DNA of 64,000 nt from CAWGGS01 sp046704745 (GCA_046704745.1 JBJKRL010000047.1:11310-75309); one strand, 5' to 3'. Counted from the stretch's first letter, positions 35,661 through 45,132 are shown. Numbers and translations: made by a program. Notes: generated from the sequence alone by a model not told the origin.

Positions 35661-35852
35661 TAAATCTTATCTGATTACCACTAAATTTCAGGTGAAAACG
35701 ACGGGATCGTAGCCACCCCTTTCACGGGACGCCATAAACCCGTCCTGGGGGCCCCACTGTGCCCATCCAGGGCGCAGACACCCGTGAAAAGGGTGGCCAC
35801 AACCCCTGTTTACGGACAAAACCGAGATTCAGTGGTAATCAATAAATCTTAT
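35661..35852. mobile_element. MITE-like 170-bp palindrome flanked by a 10-bp direct repeat
   Basis: The segment 35672-35841 is an imperfect palindrome along nearly its whole length. Outer arms: TGATTACCACT (35672-35682) and AGTGGTAATCA (35831-35841), perfectly inverse. Middle arms: AGCCACCCCTTTCACGGG (35711-35728) facing CCCGTGAAAAGGGTGGCC. Inner arms: a GTCCTGGGGGCCCC block facing CCCATCCAGGGC. TAAATCTTAT lies on both sides (35661-35670 and 35843-35852), as expected of a target-site duplication. It is markedly more GC-rich than its surroundings and has no ORF. Confidence 0.72.
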
Positions 35853-36094
35853 TATCAGATCGGCTCGTTTTTTCTGGAAAAAAATATTGCCGGGCGATAA
35901 AGTTTCAATAACGATTTATGCCTCTTCCGATTTACCTCAATTTAATAAATACCAAATTAACAGGCCGAAGCCTTTTATCGGTAAGCATATGGATCGTAAT
36001 GATATTTATCGTATTCACCAGAAACAACAAAACATTTTTTTAAAGCAGAAAAAAATTCCGTTCTTATCAACAAAAAACGAGGAGAGGAGGAACC

Positions 36095-36631
36095 ATGGCA
36101 GATATCAAAGGCACAAAAACTATGAAAAATCTGATGGAGGCATTTGCCGGTGAGTCACAAGCGCGTAATAAATACACCTATTTCGCCTCTGTTGCCAAAA
36201 AGGAAGGGTATGAAAAAATAGCTGAAATATTTTTAGAGACAGCGGGAAATGAAAAAGAGCATGCAAAACTGCATCTCAAGTATCTTGGCGGTATAGGATC
36301 GACAAAGAATAATCTTAAAGCAGCGGCGGCTGGAGAATTCGATGAACATACCGATATGTACCCGCGGATGGCACGAGAAGCAAGAGAAGAAGGTTTTGAG
36401 GAAATTGCCTTTGTTTTCGAGGAAATCGGAAAGATAGAAGAAGCACATAAAGTTCGTTTTCAGGAGCTTCTGAAGGAAATTGAAACAGGAAAATTTTTTA
36501 CAAAGGACACAACTGTGAAATGGCGTTGCCGTAATTGTGGGCATATCCACGAAGGAAATGAAGCTCCCGATGTCTGCCCAGTCTGCAAACATCCGCAAGC
36601 GTATTTTGAATTAGTCGAAGATCATTATTGA
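36095..36631 (+). CDS. rbr: Rubrerythrin
   Basis: Non-haem iron peroxidase protecting anaerobes against hydrogen peroxide in the cytoplasm. 178 residues. The ferritin-like diiron domain has EAFAGESQARNKYTYFASVA, ETAGNEKEHAKLH and EIGKIEEAHKVRFQELL, supplying the Glu/His ligands. The C-terminal rubredoxin-like centre is CRNCGHIHEG...CPVCKHPQAYFEL. The ATG at 36095 follows GGAGAGGAGG, a strong ribosome binding site. It stands as a single gene after a repeat-rich intergenic region. Confidence 0.95.
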   Translation: MADIKGTKTMKNLMEAFAGESQARNKYTYFASVAKKEGYEKIAEIFLETAGNEKEHAKLHLKYLGGIGSTKNNLKAAAAGEFDEHTDMYPRMAREAREEGFEEIAFVFEEIGKIEEAHKVRFQELLKEIETGKFFTKDTTVKWRCRNCGHIHEGNEAPDVCPVCKHPQAYFELVEDHY

Positions 36632-36758
36632 TCAATCACAATTGGATTTGCTGTAAAATCTTATATTCTCCGATCGTTGAAGGAGCCGGAGATATTCGGG
36701 CTGCAAAAGTATAATCTTCTGCAGCCTGAATCATGGGATGTGTACATAAAATTCGCTA

Positions 36759-36962
36759 TCAAACACGCCCGGATGCGACCAGATCGGCAAAATGCTTAAA
36801 GGAACGATCCATCGTCCGTTCCGCATCGGCAGGAAAACAGCAAGCAGGCAATTCTTGTTGTTTAACATGGTAGGAGATACATTCGCAGCAGGCACCTTTC
36901 CTTGGGCAAGGTTCATATGTACAGTTGCATCTTTTTTCGTTCTTGCTCTTGTTGCAATCCAT
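36759..36962 (-). CDS. Small cysteine-rich DUF6485-type protein
   Basis: 67 residues. MDCNKSKNEKRCNCTYEPCP followed by RKGACCECISYHVKQQELPA matches the small family found in anaerobic bacteria with the CTYEPCPRKG-CCEC core (DUF6485). Seven cysteines lie within the first 30 residues, implying a metal or Fe-S site. Function unknown. A longer overlapping frame (36731-37033) has no family resemblance and is rejected. It is a single gene on the minus strand between rubrerythrin and the amidohydrolase-like gene. Confidence 0.8.
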   Translation of the reverse strand: MDCNKSKNEKRCNCTYEPCPRKGACCECISYHVKQQELPACCFPADAERTMDRSFKHFADLVASGRV

Positions 36963-37076
36963 TTTTCCCCCAAGTTGATAATAATCTTAACTCCTAGCTC
37001 CGTTACCAGCGCACGATACCATGAAATTACCAAAAATATCCAGGGGACTTTTTAAAGGAGTTGGTAACAGATCTTT

Positions 37077-38222
37077 ATGAGAGAAAAACGATGCATAACG
37101 GCTGGGTACTTTATCGACGGCAACGGTGCCGTTATGCTAAGAAACGTTTTTTTAACCGTGGAGGAAGGTTTTATCACCTCCATCGGGGAAGGAGTGGACC
37201 TTAAAAGTGATAACGGGATGAGTATTGACGATTACTCCCAGTGCATAGTCTTGCCGGCATTGGTTGACTGTAGCATCTACATGTTCTCCTCACCCTCAGT
37301 GGATGAAAAAGTACGGCAATCTGCCGAAGAGGCCACTTTACCACAAAAAAACTCATTGATGAAGCGCCATATTGGTTACTGTCATTCATATGGTGTTTTA
37401 GGTGCTGTCGTCAACGACGCGACAACCGAACTATATAACTCTCTCTATGCGGTGGAAAAAAAAGGCCTCATCAACATAAAAACGACCAATGATTTTATTA
37501 GGATACGATATCCAAGCACTATTGACGATCGAAGCGTATCACCTTCCGAGCTGAGTTTTGTAAACCTTTGCTCAAGCCTACAAAATAGAGGAAGGAAAAA
37601 GGCCGTTGTGGTGGCAAACGGCAGAAAAGCAGTAGAAGAAGCACTTATAGCAGGTTGCGATGCCATCGAGCAGGGATACGAAATGGGTGAGGATAACCTC
37701 AATATTATGGCGCAAAAAAATATTTTGTGGATTCCGAGCCTCATGCATGCCAAAAATGCTTTGGACGGTTCAGGTAGTGATAACAATTCATTTTGCCGTT
37801 TCTCCCATCGTTATCAATCATCAAAAAACCCGGTTCCGGGAGAAAAACACTATTGGGAGAAGATACTTAATGAACACATGCAACTATTGAAAAAAGCAAG
37901 AAGTTTGGGTGTAGACACTGCCGTTGGGACAGGTGCTGGAAGCGTTGGTATCCTTCATGGCGAATCGATGGTTGAGGAAATGAAATTGTATAAAAAGGCA
38001 GGATATTCCTTAGAAGAAACATTCAAATGTGCATCGAAAAATGGAGCAAAATTTTTCGGCATGCAGGAGTTGGGAGCGCTTTCAGTCGGTGCTAAAGCAA
38101 CATTTCTGATTGCCAGAGGAGCAGTGCAACAGCTGCCGAGAAAACTCTCCTATCTGGAAGCCGTTTATATAAACGGCAAACCCAGTCCTTATTATTGCAA
38201 GAATCCTGTAATAAAATCATAA
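37077..38222 (+). CDS. Amidohydrolase-like protein lacking metal ligands (probable pseudoenzyme)
   Basis: 381 residues with the overall amidohydrolase layout: an N-terminal beta-sandwich start (ITAGYFIDGNGAVMLRNVFL), a long TIM-barrel region and a closing GALSVGAKATFLIARG strand. The ligand positions have changed. The usual D-x-H-x-H motif after LPGLID reads LPALVDCSIYMF; AHG reads ANGRKAVEEALIAGCDAIEQG, where IEHG would be expected; GTDAG reads GTGAGSVG. All expected metal-binding His/Asp appear missing, so hydrolysis is unlikely unless chemistry differs. It lies between the DUF6485-like gene and corA (convergent). Confidence 0.7.
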   Translation: MREKRCITAGYFIDGNGAVMLRNVFLTVEEGFITSIGEGVDLKSDNGMSIDDYSQCIVLPALVDCSIYMFSSPSVDEKVRQSAEEATLPQKNSLMKRHIGYCHSYGVLGAVVNDATTELYNSLYAVEKKGLINIKTTNDFIRIRYPSTIDDRSVSPSELSFVNLCSSLQNRGRKKAVVVANGRKAVEEALIAGCDAIEQGYEMGEDNLNIMAQKNILWIPSLMHAKNALDGSGSDNNSFCRFSHRYQSSKNPVPGEKHYWEKILNEHMQLLKKARSLGVDTAVGTGAGSVGILHGESMVEEMKLYKKAGYSLEETFKCASKNGAKFFGMQELGALSVGAKATFLIARGAVQQLPRKLSYLEAVYINGKPSPYYCKNPVIKS

Positions 38223-38248
38223 AGAAGGCTCGTTTGAAAGATCACTCT

Positions 38249-38305
38249 GCTTCATTGCTAAAAAATCGAATCTGACGTCACCTGTACTGATGAGAAATAC
38301 GGGCT
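38249..38305. repeat. Right-end fragment of the A/B inverted-repeat element
   Basis: CTTCATTGCTAAAAAATCGA, then ...CCTGTACTGATGAGAAATACGGGCT, matches the right ends of the elements at 3269-3524 and 23551-23825 over about 55 bp. No left end is found, so this is a truncated copy. It sits between two convergent stop codons. Confidence 0.55.
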
Positions 38306-38310
38306 GATCA

Positions 38311-39396
38311 TCAAAACCATTTTTTTCGTTTAAAATAGGTTAAAAACCCTATTCCTATGACCAGCATGATACCCCAAATCATATAGTACCCGTATGTCCA
38401 CTTCAATTCCGGCATGTTCTGAAAGTTCATCCCATAGATGCCGGCAATAAATGTCAGAGGAATAAAGACGGTAGCGATGATGGTTAGCACTTTCATTATT
38501 TCATTCATGCGATTGCTGACGCTGGAAAGGTAGGTGTCGTGCATCCCACTTAAGATATCTCGACAGGTCTCAACCATATCTATTATTTGAATCGTGTGGT
38601 CGTATAAATCCCGCCAGAATATTTTACTTTCCTGATGAATCAGCCCCGATTCGTTTTTTTCAAGAGTTCCAATCTCCTCTCGGAGTGGCCAAACAGCTTT
38701 ACGCATGTTCAAAATGTCTCTTTTAAGAAAATGGATTTCCTTGATATTATCCGGATTCGGCTCTTCAAGAATTTGATCATCGATGTCCTCAATGCGATCA
38801 CCAATTAGTTCGACGGCGAGGAAATAATGATCTACCATGGCATCCATGAGAGCGTAGGCAAGATAGTCCGACTTCATAGAACGTAGGCGGCCTTTTGCTT
38901 TACGAATGCGATTTCGCACCTCATCGAACACGTCACCTACCGCCTCCTGGAAAGAAACGACGTAGTTCTGTCCTAAAATCAAGCTGATATGCTCAAAGGT
39001 CACCTCTTGACTTTCTTCAATGTACTTGAGCATTTTCATAACGAAAAACAAGTAGTTAGGAAACTCCTCGACCTTCAATCGTTGTACTGTGTTAGCAATG
39101 TCCTCAAGGGTTAGAGGATGAAAATCGAAAATTTTTCCTATAGCCTCAATGGTCTCCACACTGTGAATTCCGTAAACGTTAATCCAGATTACACCAGGCA
39201 ATTTAATAAGATCACGACATTTTTCAATCGAGACATCTGGAAGTTCATTGAAGCTGTTTGTGTCGTATTGGATGGCATCGATACGAACTCGGTCTACCTT
39301 CTGCTCTCCAATGAAGGCGACGGATCCAGGCGACATACCAACTTTCGAACTCTGCCTACGATGAATTTTTTGTTTTTTCTTTTTTGTCTGCACCAT
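38311..39396 (-). CDS. corA: Magnesium/cobalt transporter CorA
   Basis: 361 residues. A large N-terminal cytoplasmic domain is followed by two C-terminal membrane helices, with the selectivity motif YGMNF between them (TFIAGIYGMNFQNMPEL) and a basic tail KRKKWF. HPLTLEDIANTVQRLKVEEF is the usual CorA segment in the soluble domain. The very basic start (MVQTKKKKQKIHRRQ) is unusual but has GAGGG upstream, supporting the ATG at 39396. CorA forms a pentameric channel for Mg2+ entry. Confidence 0.93.
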   Translation of the reverse strand: MVQTKKKKQKIHRRQSSKVGMSPGSVAFIGEQKVDRVRIDAIQYDTNSFNELPDVSIEKCRDLIKLPGVIWINVYGIHSVETIEAIGKIFDFHPLTLEDIANTVQRLKVEEFPNYLFFVMKMLKYIEESQEVTFEHISLILGQNYVVSFQEAVGDVFDEVRNRIRKAKGRLRSMKSDYLAYALMDAMVDHYFLAVELIGDRIEDIDDQILEEPNPDNIKEIHFLKRDILNMRKAVWPLREEIGTLEKNESGLIHQESKIFWRDLYDHTIQIIDMVETCRDILSGMHDTYLSSVSNRMNEIMKVLTIIATVFIPLTFIAGIYGMNFQNMPELKWTYGYYMIWGIMLVIGIGFLTYFKRKKWF

Positions 39397-39544
39397 CGAT
39401 ATCCCTCTTTGTGATTGTAGACTCTGACGCGTATCGATCGCACCAGCCGGGGATTTCTAAATCCTGCATGAAACCAATGCTGTTTTCCTATGGTATTTTG
39501 GGGAAAAATTTTTCCCCTTGGTGAAAAAGCTGTATGCCCTACTG

Positions 39545-40339
39545 TTATTTTTCTTTAAGATTGAGGAAGAGGTCCCCGCGTCCCGATGGTCCCGGCAAAC
39601 CTTTGCCGGTCAGACGGAGTCTTTGCCCAGCTTTACTCCCTTTTGGGATCTTTACCTTCAACCGTTCTTGTCCATTGGGGCCCTGGGTCACCATCTGGAT
39701 AACCTTGCCCAGTTGTAAATCTTCAATACTGAGATAGGCTGTATAAGTGGTTTCTTGTGGGATCTCTCGTATATGTTGCAGGTTTCTTGTGTTCCGGCGT
39801 TTGGGACTGCCCAATAGAGATCCGACGGCACTTCCGAGACTGTGTAAAAACGATGGCTTGCCCGGTAGTTTGTTCCCCTCTTTTTTCAGAAGGGTCGGCC
39901 AGGCCAGTGATCCAAAGAGAAAAATACCACTTACAAAGAGTCCTTTCCTGTTGCCGAAAAAGCTCTTTCGGACGAACTGTTCGTTGGCGCGAAAACCGTA
40001 ATTACGAAATTCCTGAAGCAGGCCGGCAAACACCTGCTGAAAATGCGGATTCTGGAATAAATCCCGGAGAATATCCTCCTGACTGTAATTGAAGTTTCCC
40101 GTTGAACCGCTATGATATTGGTTTGGTCCAAAGGTTCGAGCGGCATCATACTGCCGCCGTTTTCCAGGATCAGTCAAAACTCCGTAGGCCTCGGCTATTT
40201 CCTTAAATTTTTCTTCCGCTCCCGGTTTGTCTGGATTACAGTCCGGGTGGTACCGCATGGCCAACTTGCGATAGTTCCTGCGAATCTCCTCTTCACTGGA
40301 TTCCGGAGTTACTTCCAGTATCCGGTAATAGTCTTTCAT
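39545..40339 (-). CDS. J-domain protein (DnaJ/CbpA-like)
   Basis: 264 residues. N-terminal J domain (MKDYYRILEVTPESSEEEIR, HPD in RYHPDCNPDKPG, KRRQYDAART). A Gly/Ser-poor linker and a hydrophobic segment (FVSGIFLFGSLAWPTLL) follow; the C-terminal half has one DnaJ-like substrate domain (VKIPKGSKAGQRLRLTGKGLPG, GRGDLFLNL). Cysteine zinc fingers are absent, as in CbpA-type proteins. It would recruit DnaK and may be membrane-associated. The ATG at 40339 is preceded by GGAAAG. Confidence 0.85.
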   Translation of the reverse strand: MKDYYRILEVTPESSEEEIRRNYRKLAMRYHPDCNPDKPGAEEKFKEIAEAYGVLTDPGKRRQYDAARTFGPNQYHSGSTGNFNYSQEDILRDLFQNPHFQQVFAGLLQEFRNYGFRANEQFVRKSFFGNRKGLFVSGIFLFGSLAWPTLLKKEGNKLPGKPSFLHSLGSAVGSLLGSPKRRNTRNLQHIREIPQETTYTAYLSIEDLQLGKVIQMVTQGPNGQERLKVKIPKGSKAGQRLRLTGKGLPGPSGRGDLFLNLKEK

Positions 40340-40980
40340 ATCTTTCCGCTTATCCTAACGTATTGGTTGTAGGAAAACATTTTGGATTATTTTTGTATAA
40401 TAAACACTCATCATTTTTTTTCATTCACAAAGGTTAACCAACCCAGGATAAGTACTGTTGATATCATAACAGGGCAGTGTGTCCTAAAAGAAGAATTGAT
40501 ATACTCCTGCCGGTTTCCGGGTAATCATCGGTTCTGAATTCATCATGTGGTCTACGTTGTAATTTCAGGTAAGCCATTCTGGCCGCCGGGATTAGCGGTA
40601 TTTATCATAAATGAGGCGGAGTTGCCAACATTTCGGAGTTTTTTGTAGGAAAATAGAGACAAAAGAATTGGCACGTTTAGAGATGGGGGTACTTTAAGAA
40701 AGTTCAATGGGAAAACAGCCTCTCCTAAGGATTGATTCATTAGAAGTCACAATATAAAAGGTATACCCGCATTCCATCCTCGGAATATCTTGACTCCATT
40801 AAGTGGAAATGCATAATAAGATAAGTAATTATAATCGTAAGAGAGACCAGAAAACGGCAAAGAGCGCCACCTGCCGCTACCTGACCAGTATTGATAGCTG
40901 CTGTATCGACTTATCTGGATTCTTCTAAAAAATCATATGGAAAAATACCGAAAAGGCTAACTCTAGTCTGGGGTGAACAC
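40340..40980. other. Intergenic region of about 640 bp
   Basis: Divergent space between the DnaJ-like gene and the hybrid kinase. I see no coding signal, no clear terminator and no match to the repeat families described elsewhere. Presumably it carries both promoters. Confidence 0.4.
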
Positions 40981-43900
40981 GTGCCAATACACACAGAGGA
41001 ACAAAAGAAAATTCTGGTAGTTGATAACAACAGGGTGATGGTCAAACTGATGACCACATTTCTTGAAAGGGAAGGGCACGAAGTCGTAGGTGTCGAAGAT
41101 GCCTTTGACGCCTTGGATGCCCTGCGCAGCTTCACACCGCAAATTATATATCTCGACTTGATTATGCCTAAAATCGGAGGAGACAATCTCTGCAAAATAT
41201 TCAGGACCATACCCCAGCTCGACAATTGCTATATCGCAATTATTTCGGCTACTGCTATGGAACAACCCATCGATATATCTAGATTAGGCGCAGATGCCTG
41301 TATCGCCAAAGGTCCTTTTGCAAAGATGACCCACCATATTCTCGAAACGATAGCCGAATCAAGTGGTCACAGAAAAATTCCTGTAAAATCTGAGGTCCGG
41401 GGAATTGAAAACCTGATTTCACGGCAGATCACAAAAGAACTTTTACGCCAAAATAAATGCCTTCAAACAATTCTGGAGAGTATATCTCAAGGAGTTCTGA
41501 TAACAACCGATAACAGGGTTTTTTACGCAAATGCAGCAACTCTCTCGCTTCTACAGGTCACCATGGAACGCCTTTTAGGCTCTTATCTCGACGAAATACT
41601 CGACCCTGCATGCTGGGAAATGTTGGTCCCATTTATCAGATTCGATGGGGCTGGAATACCAAACGACACAGATGATACCTATATAAAGATCCATGACCGC
41701 CATGTCATTCCTAAATGTTTGACAATGCAGGGGGACAACAATAATCAGATCATTCTTCTTACTGATATTACCGATATTAAACAAACTCAAAGAGAGTTGC
41801 TCCAGGAGGAAGAACGATGGAAAACAACGTTTGATGCCATGGCCGATCCTGTATCTCTCGTTATGTCAGATGGAACTATTGAACGTTGTAATCAGGCCTT
41901 TGCCGCTCTTCTCGGTAATGACATTGCAACATTACAAGGGAAAAAATGCTACGAGTTGATTCACCGAACAAAGACTTTTATTAAGGGTTGTCCTCTTATC
42001 AGAACCCGTAAGAGTAATGTACGGGAACAAATGGAGCTCTCTTTGGGAGAAAATATCTATCTCATAACAGTTGACCCTTTGAAGTCACATGATGGGCAGG
42101 TATCCGGTTTTATCCAGATCATGCGCGATATCACAGAACAAAAACATGCAGCTGCCGTATCTCGTCGTTTTGAGCTTCTCGTAACACACAACCGGGACAT
42201 CATCTTTTTTATACGGTATGACGATCTACGAATAATGGAGGTGAACGAGGCTGCCATAAAAGCCTATGGCTACAGTCGCGAGCAACTCCTTTCTATGACG
42301 GTTGATCAACTTAGAACCCCAGACACTTTAGAGATGGTCCCCGGCCAGATGGAGAAGGCGTATAAGTTCGGGATTCTTTTTGAGGCCGTTCATTGCTGCA
42401 GCGACGGCAGCACCTTCCCGGTGGAAGTCAGTTCTCGAGGAGAGTCCATAGATGGAACGCGCACATTGATCAGCGTGGTGCGCGACATTACTGAGCGTAA
42501 GCGTGCAGAGGAAGCACTCATGCACAGTGAAGAACGTTTGAGCCAGATAGCCAGATGTGTTCCGGATCTCATCTGGACCATGGATTTCTCGGGACGGTTC
42601 ACCTATGTCAATTCTGCTGTGGAACGTTTCTACGGGTGGACCGTAGAAGAATTTCTGAACCTTACATTTCATGATACTGTTACCCCGCAGCAGGCCTTGA
42701 AAGTTGAAGCGATGATTTCCGAAGAATTGGCAAAAACAACAGCTTTAAATTATGACCGGAATTGGGTTCGTACCTTCGAATCGGAGAAAATACGAAAAGA
42801 CGGTTCAATTCTATTGGCCGAGGTTTCAGCTACTCTCCTCTGGTCGGATGACGGCAAACCCACTGGTATAATAGGTACTACTCGTGATATTACAGAGCGC
42901 AAACGGGAGGAAGAAGAAAAACTCCAACTTCAAGGGCAACTGCTGCATGCACAGAAGATGGAGACTGTCGGTAGACTTGCAGGCGGAGTTGCTCATGATT
43001 TCAATAACATGCTCAGTGTGATTCTTGGCCATATAGAACTGGCTCTAACGCAATGCTCCCCATCGGAGGCGATTTATAGTGATCTCAAAACGATTCAAGA
43101 CTCCGCCCTGCGCTCAGCTGATCTGACCAGGCAACTCCTGGCATTTGCACGCAAGCAGACGGTTGCGCCGAAAATTCTGGATCTCAACGACATCGTATCT
43201 AGTATGCTCAAGATGCTCAAACGCTTGATCGGTGAAGATATCGAGCTTGCCTGGTATCCATGTGCAGGTCGGCTGTTAGCAAAAATAGATCCGTCACAAC
43301 TTGATCAACTTCTTGTTAATCTGTGCGTCAATTCCCGAGACGCCATCGCCGGAGTCGGCAAGGTCACAATTGAGACCGGCAAGGAGGTCTTCGACAAAGA
43401 TTATTGTTCGGTTCATTCCGACTTTTTACCAGGAGAATATGTGATGTTGGCCGTAAGCGACAATGGGAGTGGTATGGATAGCGAGACATGTGAACATCTT
43501 TTCGAGCCTTTTTTCAGTACGAAAGAGACCGGTAAGGGCACGGGGCTGGGATTGTCAACGGTGTATGGAATTGTAAGACAGAATGATGGATTTATCCATG
43601 TTGACAGTGAGATAGGTAGGGGAACGACCTTCAAAATATTCTTACCCAATCAGGCAGGTGAGCAGGAATCGATACATAGGGACGGGGAGCTGAAACAGGA
43701 AATATACGGGAACGAAACCATCCTGCTGGTGGAAGACGAACCAAGGATTCTGTCCATGATCGAGAAGATGCTTAAGCCTCGGGGATATACCATCTTGCCG
43801 GCAGCTACCCCAGGCGAGGCAATTCGACTGGCAAATGATCATACAGGAGAAATCCACCTGTTGATTACCGATGTTGTGATGCCTAACATAAACGGATATG

Positions 43901-44079
43901 AACTGGCCAAACGTATTTTATCGATCTACCCAAATCTCAGGTGTCTCTTTATGTCCGGCTATACCGCTAACGTTATAGCACATCACGGTGTGCTTGATGA
44001 GGGGGTACACTTCATCGAGAAACCCTTTGCTATGAAGCAACTTACTTCCAAAATCAGAGAGGTATTGGATTTTGTCTGA
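40981..44079 (+). CDS. Hybrid histidine kinase (REC-PAS repeats-HisKA-HATPase-REC)
   Basis: About 1032 residues, no membrane helix, so a cytoplasmic sensor. N-terminal receiver (ILVVDNNRVMVKLM, phospho-Asp in IIYLDLIMPKIGG). Then several PAS domains, recognised by VMSDGTIERCNQAFAALLG, MEVNEAAIKAYGYSREQL and WTMDFSGRFTYVNSAVERF, each ending in a DITE-type strand. HisKA box GGVAHDFNNMLSVILGHIEL has the phospho-His near residue 672. ATPase motifs are NLCVNSRDAI, VSDNGSGMD and GTGLGLSTVYGIV. C-terminal receiver: LLVEDEPRIL, LLITDVVMPN. The GTG at 40981, with GGGGTGA just upstream, is preferred to a TTG at 40891. The receivers at both ends suggest a phosphorelay integrating an incoming signal. Confidence 0.9.
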   Translation: MPIHTEEQKKILVVDNNRVMVKLMTTFLEREGHEVVGVEDAFDALDALRSFTPQIIYLDLIMPKIGGDNLCKIFRTIPQLDNCYIAIISATAMEQPIDISRLGADACIAKGPFAKMTHHILETIAESSGHRKIPVKSEVRGIENLISRQITKELLRQNKCLQTILESISQGVLITTDNRVFYANAATLSLLQVTMERLLGSYLDEILDPACWEMLVPFIRFDGAGIPNDTDDTYIKIHDRHVIPKCLTMQGDNNNQIILLTDITDIKQTQRELLQEEERWKTTFDAMADPVSLVMSDGTIERCNQAFAALLGNDIATLQGKKCYELIHRTKTFIKGCPLIRTRKSNVREQMELSLGENIYLITVDPLKSHDGQVSGFIQIMRDITEQKHAAAVSRRFELLVTHNRDIIFFIRYDDLRIMEVNEAAIKAYGYSREQLLSMTVDQLRTPDTLEMVPGQMEKAYKFGILFEAVHCCSDGSTFPVEVSSRGESIDGTRTLISVVRDITERKRAEEALMHSEERLSQIARCVPDLIWTMDFSGRFTYVNSAVERFYGWTVEEFLNLTFHDTVTPQQALKVEAMISEELAKTTALNYDRNWVRTFESEKIRKDGSILLAEVSATLLWSDDGKPTGIIGTTRDITERKREEEEKLQLQGQLLHAQKMETVGRLAGGVAHDFNNMLSVILGHIELALTQCSPSEAIYSDLKTIQDSALRSADLTRQLLAFARKQTVAPKILDLNDIVSSMLKMLKRLIGEDIELAWYPCAGRLLAKIDPSQLDQLLVNLCVNSRDAIAGVGKVTIETGKEVFDKDYCSVHSDFLPGEYVMLAVSDNGSGMDSETCEHLFEPFFSTKETGKGTGLGLSTVYGIVRQNDGFIHVDSEIGRGTTFKIFLPNQAGEQESIHRDGELKQEIYGNETILLVEDEPRILSMIEKMLKPRGYTILPAATPGEAIRLANDHTGEIHLLITDVVMPNINGYELAKRILSIYPNLRCLFMSGYTANVIAHHGVLDEGVHFIEKPFAMKQLTSKIREVLDFV

Positions 44080-44438
44080 AACCGATTGAAAAAGTATAAC
44101 TACTAGCAATAGTACTCCATTTAATTCGTGGCCCACCTGTTTTCCTCAGCAGACAATTACCTCTGGAAGTCGTGGAAGTATTGTTTTCCAAAACAATTAA
44201 ACCTTTCTCATTTGAACCCATAAAGTTTAAATGCCGGGATATTACTCCGGCCTCCTTGATTTCTTCTTTTGACCGGCTTAGCGTAACCAGACAGCAAAGG
44301 ATCGGGAAAGCAAAAATGGGGAATACGATGGCTAAGATCATTCTGATTGCTGATGACTTCAGGGCTAGGACAGCTTTTCTGGAAGATTGAAACAAACATA
44401 TTCAGATTACTATCTGTTATCTTGATTACGGAAGCACA
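44080..44438. other. Intergenic region with a possible receiver-gene remnant
   Basis: No intact gene. An open frame ending at 44390 finishes with MAKIILIADDFRARTAFLED, which resembles the first strand and acidic pocket of a response regulator, cut short by a stop. It may be a decayed receiver gene, but the match is too short to call a pseudogene. Confidence 0.3.
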
Positions 44439-44621
44439 ATGCCAAACGAATTTTCAGTAGAAATTCACAACTATCTCACCCAAAAAATTACCGAGGCCCA
44501 AAAGGCAATCGCTCATAAAGACGAACAATCCCCCTTTTATCAAGGCCAACTCGACGAGTTGCTGAAAATTCGTAAATATTTGAAGGAAAACATTGACTTG
44601 AAAAATTTTACTTACTATTGA
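44439..44621 (+). CDS. Small hypothetical protein (tandem paralog 1)
   Basis: 60 residues, predicted mostly helical and highly charged. The segment QGQLDELLKIRKYLKEN aligns with RGQINAVVEFTSFLKEN in the next small gene, so the two are probably tandem duplicates. GGAAG lies upstream of the ATG. No known family is recognised. Possible partners are the hybrid kinase upstream, although 359 bp separate them. Confidence 0.6.
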   Translation: MPNEFSVEIHNYLTQKITEAQKAIAHKDEQSPFYQGQLDELLKIRKYLKENIDLKNFTYY

Positions 44622-44634
44622 ATGGGAAGAGGGA

Positions 44635-44829
44635 ATGGTCTACAATTATCTTCTTGACCTGTACGAAATACTTGAACAGCGGAAAAATGAACTGGAAAGC
44701 GGGAAGGCCCTCTCCGTAGACTCAAGCGAATCCAAAGAGTATTTGAGAGGGCAGATCAACGCTGTAGTTGAATTCACGTCATTTCTCAAAGAGAATTACC
44801 ATGAAAAATTACCTCGTCGAATGAGATGA
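44635..44829 (+). CDS. Small hypothetical protein (tandem paralog 2)
   Basis: 64 residues, helical, starting MVYNYLLDLYEILEQRKNEL. The ATG at 44635 has a strong GGAAGAGGGA just upstream and lies 13 bp after the preceding small gene. Similar to that gene over its second half (xxGQ...FLKEN). No recognised domain; the size and charge would suit a small adaptor. Confidence 0.62.
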   Translation: MVYNYLLDLYEILEQRKNELESGKALSVDSSESKEYLRGQINAVVEFTSFLKENYHEKLPRRMR

Positions 44830-45132
44830 GAGATTTGAGAAAAACGAGTAGGTGCCTCCCCCCAACCGTGATTTTTTCTTCCGATTCACATTGCTCAAAG
44901 AGTCTTTTCCATAATCAGTTGAATTATATTTTACTTATACATTTCTGAGATGAACACTAAATCAAGAGGGATGCCGTTTTTGAAGGGATGGGTTTTAATT
45001 GCTTGCCCGATGAACCTTTCCCATGGTATGTGTCTTGCTCATTGAGGGAAAACCTTATTCTTTTCGTCAGGAGACTGCTGTTTTCTCTCCTGCCCACTTG
45101 TATATACCTAGACGAAGAACACGAATAAAGAT
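44830..45132. other. Intergenic region of about 300 bp
   Basis: No gene seen. ATTTCTGAGATGAACACTAA (44942-44961) loosely resembles the terminal repeats of the elements at 3269 and 22132, and GATGAACCTTTCCC (45009-45022) also occurs at 35452-35465 inside the palindrome there. This suggests more decayed repeat material. Confidence 0.35.

Noticed and set aside
36731..37033. 100-residue minus-strand frame
   Set aside because: Overlaps the 67-residue cysteine-rich protein in another frame, and only that shorter frame shows a recognisable family pattern.
44172..44390. Possible truncated response regulator ending MAKIILIADDFRARTAFLED
   Set aside because: Only about 20 residues resemble a receiver; too little to call a pseudogene.
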